This document shows positions 1 to 8,498 of a stretch of DNA of 64,000 bases, piece by piece (positions within the stretch are counted from its first letter, which is position 1; each line of letters opens with the position of its first letter). The notes beneath the pieces were generated by a model. It made no database searches, was not told the origin of the DNA, and worked only from the letters and a program-made list of their open reading frames with translations. A program made the position numbers and the translations under genes. This DNA is from Candidatus Latescibacterota bacterium (GTDB lineage Bacteria; Krumholzibacteriota; Krumholzibacteriia; JACNKJ01): NCBI GenBank assembly GCA_020633725.1, contig JACKDC010000001.1, positions 1 to 64,000 of the forward strand, in the 5' to 3' direction.

Positions 1-1
1 C

Positions 2-2245
2 ACGGAGTACTGCGACCGTCACCAGCTCTCGACCGCGCAGCGGCTCGAGCTCTTCACCCTGGCCTGCGCCGGCGTGCAGCACGCGCACCAGAAGGCCGTG
101 ATCCACCGCGACCTGAAGCCGGGCAACGTGCTCGTCACCGAGGTGGACGGCCACGCCCGGCCCAAGATCATCGACTTCGGTCTGGCCAAGGCCACGGCCT
201 TCCGGCTCACCGAACAGACCATGTTCACCGAGCTGGGCCAGCTGCTCGGCACGCCCGAGTACATGAGCCCCGAGCAGGCGGACCTGACGGCGGAGGACAT
301 CGACACGCGCAGCGACATCTACTCGCTGGGCGTGATCCTCTACGAGCTGCTGGTGGGGGCGCTGCCCTTCGAGGCGAAGGCGCTGCGCGCGGGCGGCTTC
401 GACGGGCTGCGCCACACGATCCGCGACGTGGATCCGGCCACGCCGTCCACGCGGCTGTCCTCGCTCCGCGCCGAGCTGGAAGAGATCGCCGCGCGGCGGC
501 GCGCCAAGCCGGCCGAGCTGCAGCGGCAGGTCCGCGGCGACCTGGACTGGATCGTCATGAAGGCGCTGGAGAAGGATCGCAGCCGCCGTTACGAGACGGC
601 CAACGGCCTGGCCGCGGACATCAGGCGCCATCTGGCCAACGAGCCGGTGGTGGCGGGGCCGCCGAGCGCCGGCTACCGCATGGGCAAGCTGATCCGCCGC
701 AATCGCGGGGCTTTCGCGGCGGTCTGCGCGGTCTTCGTGGCGCTGGTGGCGGCCGTGGCGGGCACCAGCTGGGGCATGCTGCGCGCGGTGCGCGCCGAGC
801 ATCGCGCGGCCGAGGAAGCCGAGATCGCGCAGGCGGTGAACGCGTTCCTCAACCAGGACCTGCTGGCGGCGGTGGCGCCTTCCACGGCGCGCGGGCAGGG
901 CCGCGACGTGCCCATGCGTGAGGTGCTGGACGCGGCCGCCGCGCGCATCGCCGAGGCGTCCGCGCCCGGTGGCCGCCTGGCGGACATGCCGCGCGTGGAG
1001 GCGGCCGTGCGGACCACGTTGGGGAGGACCTACGATCGGCTGGGCGAATACGAGGCCGCGGAGCCTCACCTCGAGGCGGCGCTGCGGCTCTACGAACAGC
1101 ATCCCGGTCCGCGGCGGCGCGATCTCGCGCAGGCGCTGGCCAACCAGGCGCTGCTGGAGGAGGAGCTGAGCCGCTACGACGTCGCCGAGGAGCACCTGCG
1201 CAAGGCGCTCGCGATCTGGGGGCCGATCGAGGGACCGGAGGACGGCAACGCGCTCATCTGGACCACCTCGCTGGCGCGCACGCTCAACCGGGCGGGACGG
1301 GGCAGCGAGGCCGAGCCGCTGATGCGGCAGGCGCTGGAGGACAACCGCCGCCTCTTCGGCGATACGGCTGGACCGACTCTCACCGCCATGGGAACGCTCG
1401 CGAGCCTCTACCAGGAGCTCGGCAAGTTCGAGCCCGCGCTCGAACTGGAGGAGCAGGTGCTCGCCGTCCGCGAGGGGCAGGCACACCCGGACAGCATCGC
1501 GCTCGTCCACTCGCTCAACAACCTGGCGAACATCTACGGCAACATGGGCCGCATGGAAGAGGCCATCGGGCTGTGGAAGCGCTCGCTGGCGCTCAAGCTG
1601 CGCGTTCTGGGCGAGGACCACCCGAGCACGCTCAACACGCGCAGCAACCTGGCGGAGGCGGCGGGCGTGCTGGGCCACTACGACGAGGCGGTGGCGGGGC
1701 AGCGCGAGGTGATCGCCGCCCGCATGCGCGTGCTCGGACCCGAGCACTACCGCACGCTCGACTCCAAGTCGGCGCTCGCGTTCTGCCTGGGCAAGCTGGG
1801 CCGTCTCGACGAGGCGGCCGCCCTGGCCACCGAGGTGCGCGACGCCTTCTCCCGCACCCAGGGCCCCGACCACCCGGGCGTGCTGGATGCCGAGGACATC
1901 CTGGCCACGGTGCGTCTCCAGCAGGGCCGCACGGACGAGGCCGTGGCCATGCTGCGTCGAGTGCTCGACACCTACGTCACCAAGCACCCCCAGGACGACT
2001 TCGGCCGCACGCTGGTGTCCGCCCACCTGGGGCAGGCGCTGGCCGCGCAGGGGCATTACGCCGAGGCTTTCGCGCTCTGGGACGCGTCCGTGGGCAACCT
2101 GCCTACGGACGACGCCGGGACCCGCGACATCCTGCGCGACGTGGTGGCGCGGCTCGAGGCCTGGCGGGAGGCCGAGCCCGGCGCCGTGGACGACTCCACC
2201 CTCGCGGCCTGGCGGGCGCGCCTGGCCGCGGAAGAGGGCCGCTAG
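2..2245 (+). CDS. Serine/threonine protein kinase with C-terminal TPR repeats (5' end outside window)
   Basis: The reading frame is open from base 2, so the gene begins upstream of the window. The visible part starts inside a Hanks-type kinase domain: catalytic loop HRDLKPGN, DFG motif DFGLAK, and activation-segment end GTPEYMSPEQ. A single membrane helix follows around codon 245 (AFAAVCAVFVALVAAVAG). The rest is a long run of TPR/kinesin-light-chain-like repeats with signatures such as LGEYEAAEPHLEAAL and LNNLANIYGNMGRMEEAI. The family phosphorylates Ser/Thr on partner proteins, and the TPR part probably sits across the membrane as a protein-binding or sensing domain. The N-lobe with the ATP-binding lysine is not visible. 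No neighbour indicates the substrate. Confidence 0.93.
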   Translation, partial: TEYCDRHQLSTAQRLELFTLACAGVQHAHQKAVIHRDLKPGNVLVTEVDGHARPKIIDFGLAKATAFRLTEQTMFTELGQLLGTPEYMSPEQADLTAEDIDTRSDIYSLGVILYELLVGALPFEAKALRAGGFDGLRHTIRDVDPATPSTRLSSLRAELEEIAARRRAKPAELQRQVRGDLDWIVMKALEKDRSRRYETANGLAADIRRHLANEPVVAGPPSAGYRMGKLIRRNRGAFAAVCAVFVALVAAVAGTSWGMLRAVRAEHRAAEEAEIAQAVNAFLNQDLLAAVAPSTARGQGRDVPMREVLDAAAARIAEASAPGGRLADMPRVEAAVRTTLGRTYDRLGEYEAAEPHLEAALRLYEQHPGPRRRDLAQALANQALLEEELSRYDVAEEHLRKALAIWGPIEGPEDGNALIWTTSLARTLNRAGRGSEAEPLMRQALEDNRRLFGDTAGPTLTAMGTLASLYQELGKFEPALELEEQVLAVREGQAHPDSIALVHSLNNLANIYGNMGRMEEAIGLWKRSLALKLRVLGEDHPSTLNTRSNLAEAAGVLGHYDEAVAGQREVIAARMRVLGPEHYRTLDSKSALAFCLGKLGRLDEAAALATEVRDAFSRTQGPDHPGVLDAEDILATVRLQQGRTDEAVAMLRRVLDTYVTKHPQDDFGRTLVSAHLGQALAAQGHYAEAFALWDASVGNLPTDDAGTRDILRDVVARLEAWREAEPGAVDDSTLAAWRARLAAEEGR

Positions 2246-2318
2246 CCGGGTCGGCCGGACCCGGCGGCCGGCCTGCGGCGGGCCGTAGCGCGAGCGCAAG
2301 TCCATGCGCCGGGCGGGC

Positions 2319-2347
2319 TTGACAGGGACCCTCGGGATGACTACCCT
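2319..2347 (+). promoter_or_regulatory. sigma70-like promoter of tRNA-Lys
   Basis: A perfect -35 hexamer TTGACA (2319-2324), a 17-bp spacer and -10 TACCCT (2342-2347) end 11 bp before the first base of the tRNA. This is one of the clearest promoters in the window. Confidence 0.8.
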
Positions 2348-2358
2348 GCTGTCCGCAT

Positions 2359-2431
2359 GCGCCACTAGCTCAACTGGCAGAGCATCTGACTCTTAATCAG
2401 GTGGTTCGGGGTTCGAGTCCCTGGTGGCGTA
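2359..2431 (+). tRNA. tRNA-Lys (anticodon CTT)
   Basis: A full cloverleaf can be drawn. The 7-bp acceptor stem is GCGCCAC with GTGGCGT (one G-U). The D stem is GCTC/GAGC, the anticodon stem TCTGA/TCAGG with loop CTCTTAA giving anticodon CTT, and the T stem CGGGG/CCCTG with loop TTCGAGT. The discriminator is A. The 3' CCA is not encoded (CCT follows), so it must be added after transcription. It reads AAG lysine codons. Confidence 0.95.
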
Positions 2432-2453
2432 CCTGGCTGCTGAGCCGCATCGA

Positions 2454-2479
2454 GGGCCCGCCGTTCGGCGGGCCCTTTT
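2454..2479 (+). terminator. Intrinsic terminator after tRNA-Lys
   Basis: A perfect 9-bp stem GGGCCCGCC/GGCGGGCCC with a GTTC loop is followed directly by TTTT. It lies 22 bp after the tRNA. Confidence 0.85.
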
Positions 2480-2598
2480 GCATCCCGCTCGCGCGGCCGT
2501 CCGCGCGCGCCCCGAAACCCGGCAACGCCGCCTCCGTAACAGCCCCACGTTCGAAGCTACCCCATTTCACTGCGCAGCAAGCGTTTGGAGGCGAGGGC

Positions 2599-3849
2599 AT
2601 GAGGAAACGGGCCCTGTGGATCGGCGGAATCGTCCTCGTGGCGGCGGCCGTGGGTGGCACCATGGCGATGCGCAGCCGCGGCGACAAGCTGCTCAGCGTC
2701 GAGACGGCCCCGGTGGCGCGCCGCGAGATCGTCCAGAAGGTCAGCGCCACGGGCATGATCCAGCCCAAGACCCAGGTCAAGGTGAGCGCGGACGTCAGCG
2801 CCAAGATCACGCGGCTGGCGGTGGTGGAGGGGCAATGGGTCGAGAAGGGTGCGTTCCTCGTCGAGCTCGATCGAGAGCGCTACCTCGCGGCGGTGGAGAG
2901 CGCCGAGGCGAGCGTCCGCTCGGCGCAGGCGAACGCCAGCCTCGTGCAGCAGAATCTCATGCGCACGCAGAAGGAGTTCGCCCGCACCAAGGAACTCAGC
3001 GCGGCCGGGCTCAAGTCCGACGCGGAGTTCGAGGCCGACCAGGCCGCCTACCAGGTGGAGGTGGCGCGGGCCGAGGCCGCCGCGAGCCAGGTGGAGCAGG
3101 CGCAGGCCCAGCTCAAGCAGGCGCGCGACGACCTCGCCAAGACCACGATCTACGCACCCATGGCCGGCACCGTCAGCGCCCTCAACAAGGAACAGGGTGA
3201 GATCGTCCTCGGCTCGCAGTTCCAGGAAGACGTCATCCTGGTGATCGCGGACCTCTCGGAGATGGAGGCCCAGGTCAACGTGGACGAGAACGACATCGTC
3301 GCCGTGGCGATCGGCCAGTCCGCCGAGATCGAGGTGGACGCGCTGACGGACCAGGTCCTGACCGGCGTCGTCCAGGAGATCGCCAACAGCGCGAACAACC
3401 TCGCCGGCGGCGGCAACACGCAGAAGACCGAGTTCGCGATCAAGATCGGCATCGTCGATCCGCCGGCCTCGCTCCGCCCGGGCATGACGGCCAGCGCCGA
3501 CGTCGCCACGCACAGCAACGACAGCGCGCTCAGCGTGCCGATCCAGAGCGTCGCCGTGCGCACGCTCGACCAGCTCACGCGGCCCGGCGAGTCGCGCGCC
3601 GACGCCGAGGCGCGCTACACGCCCGACCGCGACGGCTTCGTGGAGATCGTCTTCTGCGTCGACGATGGACTGGCCGTCGCCCGCCAGGTCACGACGGGCA
3701 TTCAGAGCGACGAGTACATCGAGATCCTGACCGGTGTCGACGAGGGCGAGACGATCGTCACCGGCAGCTACCGGGCGCTCTCCAAGGAGCTCGAGAATGG
3801 CGCGGCGGTGACCGTGAGCGCGTCGAAGGACCGTGCCGACGACGCCTGA
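2599..3849 (+). CDS. MacA/HlyD-family periplasmic adaptor subunit of an ABC efflux system
   Basis: The 416-aa protein has an N-terminal membrane anchor (residues 5-25), then a lipoyl/barrel-sandwich half, an alpha-hairpin rich in Ala, Gln and Glu (about 95-175), the second lipoyl half (TTIYAPMAGTVSALN) and beta-barrel/membrane-proximal domains. This is the order seen in MacA-type membrane fusion proteins, which link an inner-membrane ABC transporter to an outer-membrane channel. The ATG at 2599 is preceded by GGAGGCGAGGG, and the frame upstream runs back through the terminator, so longer starts are unlikely. Two MacB/FtsX-type permeases follow after 24 bp. No TolC gene or ATPase is adjacent; those subunits must come from elsewhere. 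Confidence 0.88.
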   Translation: MRKRALWIGGIVLVAAAVGGTMAMRSRGDKLLSVETAPVARREIVQKVSATGMIQPKTQVKVSADVSAKITRLAVVEGQWVEKGAFLVELDRERYLAAVESAEASVRSAQANASLVQQNLMRTQKEFARTKELSAAGLKSDAEFEADQAAYQVEVARAEAAASQVEQAQAQLKQARDDLAKTTIYAPMAGTVSALNKEQGEIVLGSQFQEDVILVIADLSEMEAQVNVDENDIVAVAIGQSAEIEVDALTDQVLTGVVQEIANSANNLAGGGNTQKTEFAIKIGIVDPPASLRPGMTASADVATHSNDSALSVPIQSVAVRTLDQLTRPGESRADAEARYTPDRDGFVEIVFCVDDGLAVARQVTTGIQSDEYIEILTGVDEGETIVTGSYRALSKELENGAAVTVSASKDRADDA

Positions 3850-3873
3850 GCGCGATCCGCGCAGGAGGCCGCG

Positions 3874-5115
3874 ATGAGACTGCTCACCTCGGACATGCTG
3901 GAGTCGCTGCGCATCGCCTTTCGCGCGATCGCCGCCAACAAGGGCCGCGGCGCGCTCACGACGCTGGGCATCATCATCGGCATCGTGGCGGTGGTCCTCA
4001 CCATGACCGCCGCCAACGGCCTGCAGCAGACCTTCCGCCAGAGCCTCTCCGCCGTCGGCTCCGACGTGATCTACGTCTCGCGCATGCCCTGGGTCATGAT
4101 GGACGACTTCTTCCTCTACCGGAACCGCCCGCCGCTCGAGCTGCGCCAGGCGCAGGCCCTGGAGGAGAAGATGACGGGCCGCGCCATCGTGAACCCCTCC
4201 ATGAACGGCGATCGCGACATCAAGTACCGCTCCGAGGTGATCGAGGGCGTCACCATCTTCGGCACCACCGAGAAGCAGATGCTGGTCTCGAACGCGGTGC
4301 CCGCCGAAGGCCGCTTCCTCAGCGCCTTCGACGTGCAGCACAAGAAGCAGGTCTGCGTGATCGGCGCCGAGATCCGCAAGGGACTCTTCGGGGACGTCGA
4401 TCCGCTCAACAAGCTGATGAAGGTCGGCCGCAGCGACTTCCGCGTCATCGGCGTCATGGAAGAGCAGGGCGGCAACAGCTTCGACGGGCCGAACTTCGAC
4501 CGCATGGTCTACGTGCCCATCAGCAGCTACGTGAAGTCCTTCGGCGGCCAGCACGGCCGGCAGGAGGTGAACGTCGCCGTGAAGGCCTCGAGCCAGGAGG
4601 CGGTCGACGCGCTGCAGTACGCGGTGATCGGCGAGATGCGCAAGATCCGCCGGCTGCGGCCGGCCGAGGGCGACGACTTCTCCATCAACCAGCTCGACAC
4701 GCTGGTCGCGGCCTTCAACAACATGATGGGCATCGTGCTGCTGGTGGGGCTCCTGGTGACGAGCATCTCGCTCTTCGTTGGCGGCGTCGGCGTGATGAAC
4801 ATCATGTTCGTGTCCGTGACCGAACGCACGCGCGAGATCGGCATCCGCAAGGCCATCGGCGCGAAGAAGCGCAACATCCTGCTGCAGTTCCTCTTCGAAT
4901 CCTCGGCGATCTGTCTGCTGGGGGGGGTGATCGGCATCGGCATCGCCGCCGGGCTCACCGCGGTGCTGAACGCGACGCTCATGCCCGCGCGCATCTCGCT
5001 GCCCATCCTGCTCGCGGCCATCGGGGTCTCGGTAGCCGTTGGCGCGCTGGCGGGGATGGTCCCGGCCTACCGGGGCGCACGGCTCGACCCGATCGAGGCG
5101 CTCCGCTATGAGTAG
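3874..5115 (+). CDS. MacB/FtsX-type ABC transporter permease (first of two)
   Basis: The 413-aa protein has a membrane helix near the N terminus (TTLGIIIGIVAVVLTMTAA), a MacB-like periplasmic core domain (about 45-265) and three C-terminal FtsX helices (about 285-405). The conserved stretch NIMFVSVTERTREIGIRKA precedes helix 3. Such proteins are the membrane half of mechanotransmission ABC exporters. A strong Shine-Dalgarno (AGGAGG) lies before ATG 3874. The ATPase domain fused in true MacB is absent. The stop overlaps the start of the next permease by 8 bp, indicating translational coupling. Likely forms a heterodimer with that paralogue. Confidence 0.9.
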   Translation: MRLLTSDMLESLRIAFRAIAANKGRGALTTLGIIIGIVAVVLTMTAANGLQQTFRQSLSAVGSDVIYVSRMPWVMMDDFFLYRNRPPLELRQAQALEEKMTGRAIVNPSMNGDRDIKYRSEVIEGVTIFGTTEKQMLVSNAVPAEGRFLSAFDVQHKKQVCVIGAEIRKGLFGDVDPLNKLMKVGRSDFRVIGVMEEQGGNSFDGPNFDRMVYVPISSYVKSFGGQHGRQEVNVAVKASSQEAVDALQYAVIGEMRKIRRLRPAEGDDFSINQLDTLVAAFNNMMGIVLLVGLLVTSISLFVGGVGVMNIMFVSVTERTREIGIRKAIGAKKRNILLQFLFESSAICLLGGVIGIGIAAGLTAVLNATLMPARISLPILLAAIGVSVAVGALAGMVPAYRGARLDPIEALRYE

Positions 5116-6373
5116 ACAGCGCGGCATGCGCCCCCTCGACGCCCTCGCGATGTCCTTCCAGGCCATCCTCGGCAACAAGCTGCGCGCGGTGCTCACCCTG
5201 GTGGGCATCGTCGCGGGCATCGCCTCGATCATCGCCGTGATGACGGCCGTGTCCATCATCCAGAGCACCATGGAAGCGGAGATGAGCGTGCTCGGCGCGC
5301 AGGTCTTCCAGGTGCAGAAGTGGCCGGCGGGAGGCTTCAGCTCCCAGGAGGAGCGCCGCAAGGCCATGCGCTTCCCGCCGCTGACGGTGGAGCACGCCAA
5401 CCTCATCCGCGAGCAGGTGGACACCGTGGACCTGGTGGGGGCGGAGCTCTGGGACTTCGGCCACACCGCGTCCTATCGGGGCGACAGCACGAACGACAAC
5501 GTCACGCTCTGCGGCGGCACGCCGGAGTACCCGGCCAACAACACGCACTACGTGGGTCTTGGCCGCAACATCTCGCCGGTGGACATCAAGGCGGGCACCC
5601 AGGTGGCGGTCATCGGCTACGCGATCGGGCAGAAGCTCTTCCCCTTCACCGATCCCGTGGGCAAGACGATCCGCGTCGACGGCCGCAAGTTCCGCGTGAT
5701 CGGCGTCTTCGACCAGAAGAAGTCCGCTTTCGGCGGCGGCTTCGACCAGTATCTCCTCATGCCGATCAGCACCTACCTCAAGCTCTACGGCCTGCGCGGA
5801 CGCGACGGCTTCACGCGCTCGGTCAACATCACCGTGCGCGCCAAGACCCCCGAGCTGGCCGCCGACGCCCAGGAGCAGGTGCGGCAGCTGCTGCGCCGTG
5901 AGCGGGGCCTGAAGGCGAACGAGGAGGACAACTTCCACTTCTTCAGCAGCCAAAGCCTGATCACGCAGTTCAACACCATGAGCCGCGGGGTCAAGCTGGC
6001 GGCCTTCGTGATCGGGATCATCGCGCTGGTGGTGGCGGGCATCGGCATCATGAACATCATGCTGGTCTCGGTGACCGAGCGCACCAAGGAGATCGGCATT
6101 CGCAAGTCCCTGGGGGCCAGGCCGCGGTACATCCTCTCGCAGTTCCTGCTCGAGGCGGTGATCCTCTGCAACGTCGGGGGCGTGATCGGGGTGGCGCTGG
6201 GCTTCGGGCTGGGCAACGTCATCACCCTCTTCACCGACTTCGCGGGCGTGGTGCCGCTCCAGTGGGCCGTCTACGGGCTGCTCTTCTGCTCGGCCGTGGG
6301 CATCGGGTTCGGGCTCCTGCCGGCCGTGCGTGCGGCGCGGCTGGACCCCGTCGACGCCCTGGGCTACGAGTAG
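5108..6373 (+). CDS. MacB/FtsX-type ABC transporter permease (second of two)
   Basis: The 421-aa protein is a paralogue of the preceding gene: N-terminal helix (AVLTLVGIVAGIASIIAVM), periplasmic core, then three FtsX helices with NIMLVSVTERTKEIGIRKS and a closing PAVRAARLDPVDALGYE. ATG 5108 lies inside the end of the upstream permease; a GAGG 8 bases upstream and the family alignment (MRPLDALAMSFQAIL soon after) support this start. Adaptor plus two permeases resembles exporters whose ATPase is encoded separately. An ABC ATPase exists at 35900 but is coupled to its own permease. Substrate unknown. Confidence 0.9.
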   Translation: MSRQRGMRPLDALAMSFQAILGNKLRAVLTLVGIVAGIASIIAVMTAVSIIQSTMEAEMSVLGAQVFQVQKWPAGGFSSQEERRKAMRFPPLTVEHANLIREQVDTVDLVGAELWDFGHTASYRGDSTNDNVTLCGGTPEYPANNTHYVGLGRNISPVDIKAGTQVAVIGYAIGQKLFPFTDPVGKTIRVDGRKFRVIGVFDQKKSAFGGGFDQYLLMPISTYLKLYGLRGRDGFTRSVNITVRAKTPELAADAQEQVRQLLRRERGLKANEEDNFHFFSSQSLITQFNTMSRGVKLAAFVIGIIALVVAGIGIMNIMLVSVTERTKEIGIRKSLGARPRYILSQFLLEAVILCNVGGVIGVALGFGLGNVITLFTDFAGVVPLQWAVYGLLFCSAVGIGFGLLPAVRAARLDPVDALGYE

Positions 6374-6416
6374 CCGGGCCCCGGGGGGCCGCAGCCGCCC
6401 TGCCTGCGGGAAGTTG

Positions 6417-6446
6417 TTGACGCCGCCGTCCTCTCCATGCTGTAAT
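6417..6446 (+). promoter_or_regulatory. sigma70-like promoter of the small secreted protein gene
   Basis: TTGACG (6417-6422), an 18-bp spacer and TGTAAT (6441-6446). The predicted leader is about 100 nt and carries a short CCCTT/AAGGG hairpin. Confidence 0.6.
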
Positions 6447-6555
6447 TATCTTGCCACAGGTAGCTGATACCGGATTCTCCCATGTGCAGTGTCCCTTCCA
6501 AGGGCTGTAGGGCGACCACACAGCGTTGTCTCAACTCTGGGAGGAGTCTCTATCC

Positions 6556-7236
6556 ATGAAAAAGCTACTGGTTCTTCTCGGCATCATGGCGCTGGCCGTC
6601 CCGGCCTTCGGCGCATCCTCTGACATCAGCAGCGGCAGCATCGACTCCAATAGCTGCGTGGATCGCGACATGATCTACTGCCAGAGCCCGCAGGGTTCGG
6701 CCATGAACGCCAGCTCCGCCTTCGACGCCGAGCTGTCGGACGACATGCCCGACGGCATGGCCGGTCAGGCGTTCAACGTGGTCGGCGGCTGGGTTCTGGA
6801 GTGGAGCGGTACCTGGATGAACCCCACCGGCGTGACGATCAACATCTACAACGGCGAGTGCCCTCCGGACCTGGCGCCCGCCTACAGCTACTACTTCGCC
6901 TGGGGCGACATGTTCACGCAGTACGACCCGCAGGGTGGCTTCGACACCTACTACTTCGAGGCCATGCTGCCGGACGTGATCACCATCGAGGCCGGCATGT
7001 CCGTCGGTTTCGTCGCTGAGATCAGCTGGGGCCAGAATGCGCCCTACGTCGGCTGCGCGCTCGGCGCCACCACCACCGGCTGCGGCTCGGCCTACTGGGC
7101 CGGCGACTACTGGGGCTACCCCCGCTGGTACTCCGCCGCCGCCTACGGCTATCCCTACGACCTGGCGTACTGCCTGGGCTACACCGTGACGGCCGCCGAG
7201 GAGGCGACCTTCTCCGCGGTGAAGTCGCTGTACTAG
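6556..7236 (+). CDS. Secreted protein of unknown function with C-terminal SAVKSLY motif
   Basis: The 226-aa protein starts with a clear signal peptide (MKKLLVLLGIMALAVPAFGA). The mature protein is rich in Tyr, Trp, Gly and Asp and has several Cys residues, suggesting a beta-rich, disulfide-containing extracytoplasmic domain. It ends in TFSAVKSLY, almost the same tail as the protein at 29733-30281. ATG 6556 was chosen because the signal peptide begins there and GGGAGGAG lies about 10 bases upstream; an in-frame start at 6526 would place 10 extra residues before it. It has its own promoter and a terminator on its 3' side, so it is monocistronic. No recognised domain. Confidence 0.8.
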   Translation: MKKLLVLLGIMALAVPAFGASSDISSGSIDSNSCVDRDMIYCQSPQGSAMNASSAFDAELSDDMPDGMAGQAFNVVGGWVLEWSGTWMNPTGVTINIYNGECPPDLAPAYSYYFAWGDMFTQYDPQGGFDTYYFEAMLPDVITIEAGMSVGFVAEISWGQNAPYVGCALGATTTGCGSAYWAGDYWGYPRWYSAAAYGYPYDLAYCLGYTVTAAEEATFSAVKSLY

Positions 7237-7260
7237 GCCGCGACCTAGACGCATCGAAAA

Positions 7261-7290
7261 GGCCCGGCCCCCGCGAGGGGCCGGGCCTTT
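7261..7290. terminator. Strong intrinsic terminator, probably bidirectional
   Basis: An 11-bp perfect stem GGCCCGGCCCC/GGGGCCGGGCC with loop CGCGA is followed by TTT and preceded by AAAA. It can therefore serve both the secreted-protein gene and the convergent minus-strand operon ending at 7308. Confidence 0.88.
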
Positions 7291-7307
7291 GTCGTGGTGG
7301 CCGCCCT

Positions 7308-8498
7308 CTAGAACGCGAAGGATGCCTGGAGCGCGGGCATCAGGTACTCACTCTCCCAGCCCTCGCCCACGTCCGTGGCCTGCAGCACGGCCTTGATCAC
7401 CAAGTCCCGGTTCACGTGGTAGTTCACGCCGCCCTCGAGGCGCTGGACGTCCTCGTCCCAGCTCTCGCCATCCGCCTCGGCAAGCGTGGCGTAGCGCAGG
7501 GTGTCGTAGCGCAGGGCGAGGTTCCAGCCGGGGAACAGCTTGTAGAGCCCCTGCAGGTAGAACGCGTTGTTGGCGAGCCCGTCCGCGCGCAGCGGCGTCT
7601 CGTAGCGATTGTGGATGAACTCGCCGATCGCGGCCAGCCGCCGCCACTGCCAGTCGAGGCTGAGGCCCCAGAGCGTCTGCCGGTAGTCGTTGATGGACTG
7701 CCCGGCGGGCAGGAAGGGCGCCACGTCACGCGAGAGATAAGCGCCCCGCGCCCAGGACAGGTAGAGCTTGAAGCCGGGCGTGATGCCGTAGCCGAGCTTG
7801 GCGTGCAGCGCGGTGTCCTCGTTGGTGTCGAGGGCGGCCACCGGCGCCGACGGGCTGCCCGTGGTGGCGCCCAGCACGTACTGCAGCGAGCCCTGCGTGC
7901 CGAGCAGGTAGAGGCCGTAGTTCCAGCAGTTGTCGTAGAGCAGCGGCATGGTGGGGTAGTCCGCGCCGCGCAGCTCGCCGCCCTCGCGGTACTCGGGCGT
8001 CAGCTGGCCCGTGCCGCGGCTGGCCAGGAGCTGGTCCAGGTCCACCGGCAGCTGATGGCTGGGCAGCGTGGAACGCCAGGTGTAGGCCAGCGGCACGCTC
8101 ACCAGGGGATTGCGGTTGGAGTAGGTGTGGGCGGCCCAGATGCCGTCGTGAACGGGCACCTTGCCGGCCTCCACGTAGAGCTCTCGGCCCTCCAGCGGCT
8201 TGTGCAGCACGTAGGCGCCGAAGAGGCGGTCCTTCGCCGCGCTCTCCTGCGAGTAGAGGTACTGCAGGAAGACCTGGGTGCTGGACGACCCGCCCTCGAT
8301 GAACAGCCGCACGCGCAGCGGGTCGAAGTTGGTGTCACCCAGGTTGGTGGTGTTGAGCGCCCGGGTCGTGGGGGCGTCGTCGGCGATGACGATATCGGCC
8401 AGGCCGCGCACGCGCAGGCTGCCGGCGTCGAGGGCCCGGGCGTACGTGGCCGCCGCGACGAGCACCGCCGCCAGGGTCAGGGTGATCGCGCCCTTCAT
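7308..8498 (-). CDS. Porin-like outer-membrane beta-barrel protein
   Basis: The 396-aa protein has a signal peptide (GAITLTLAAVLVAAATYARA) and alternating amphipathic strands throughout. It ends in a strand terminating in Phe (PALQASFAF), the usual C-terminal signal for outer-membrane barrel assembly. ATG at 8498 overlaps the stop of the upstream histidine kinase (ATGA) and has GGAGGAGG upstream. It is the last gene of a cupredoxin-kinase-barrel operon. Segments such as VEAGKVPVHDGIWAAHTYSN resemble porin-type proteins that report ship-in-barrel interiors, but no specific family can be named. It may allow passage of a substrate or metal related to the cupredoxin. Confidence 0.75.
   Translation of the reverse strand: MKGAITLTLAAVLVAAATYARALDAGSLRVRGLADIVIADDAPTTRALNTTNLGDTNFDPLRVRLFIEGGSSSTQVFLQYLYSQESAAKDRLFGAYVLHKPLEGRELYVEAGKVPVHDGIWAAHTYSNRNPLVSVPLAYTWRSTLPSHQLPVDLDQLLASRGTGQLTPEYREGGELRGADYPTMPLLYDNCWNYGLYLLGTQGSLQYVLGATTGSPSAPVAALDTNEDTALHAKLGYGITPGFKLYLSWARGAYLSRDVAPFLPAGQSINDYRQTLWGLSLDWQWRRLAAIGEFIHNRYETPLRADGLANNAFYLQGLYKLFPGWNLALRYDTLRYATLAEADGESWDEDVQRLEGGVNYHVNRDLVIKAVLQATDVGEGWESEYLMPALQASFAF

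Noticed and set aside
2359..2431. tRNA-Lys or ssrA as an integration site for a genomic island
   Set aside because: No integrase gene is present in the window, and I saw no duplicated tRNA or tmRNA 3' end on either side.
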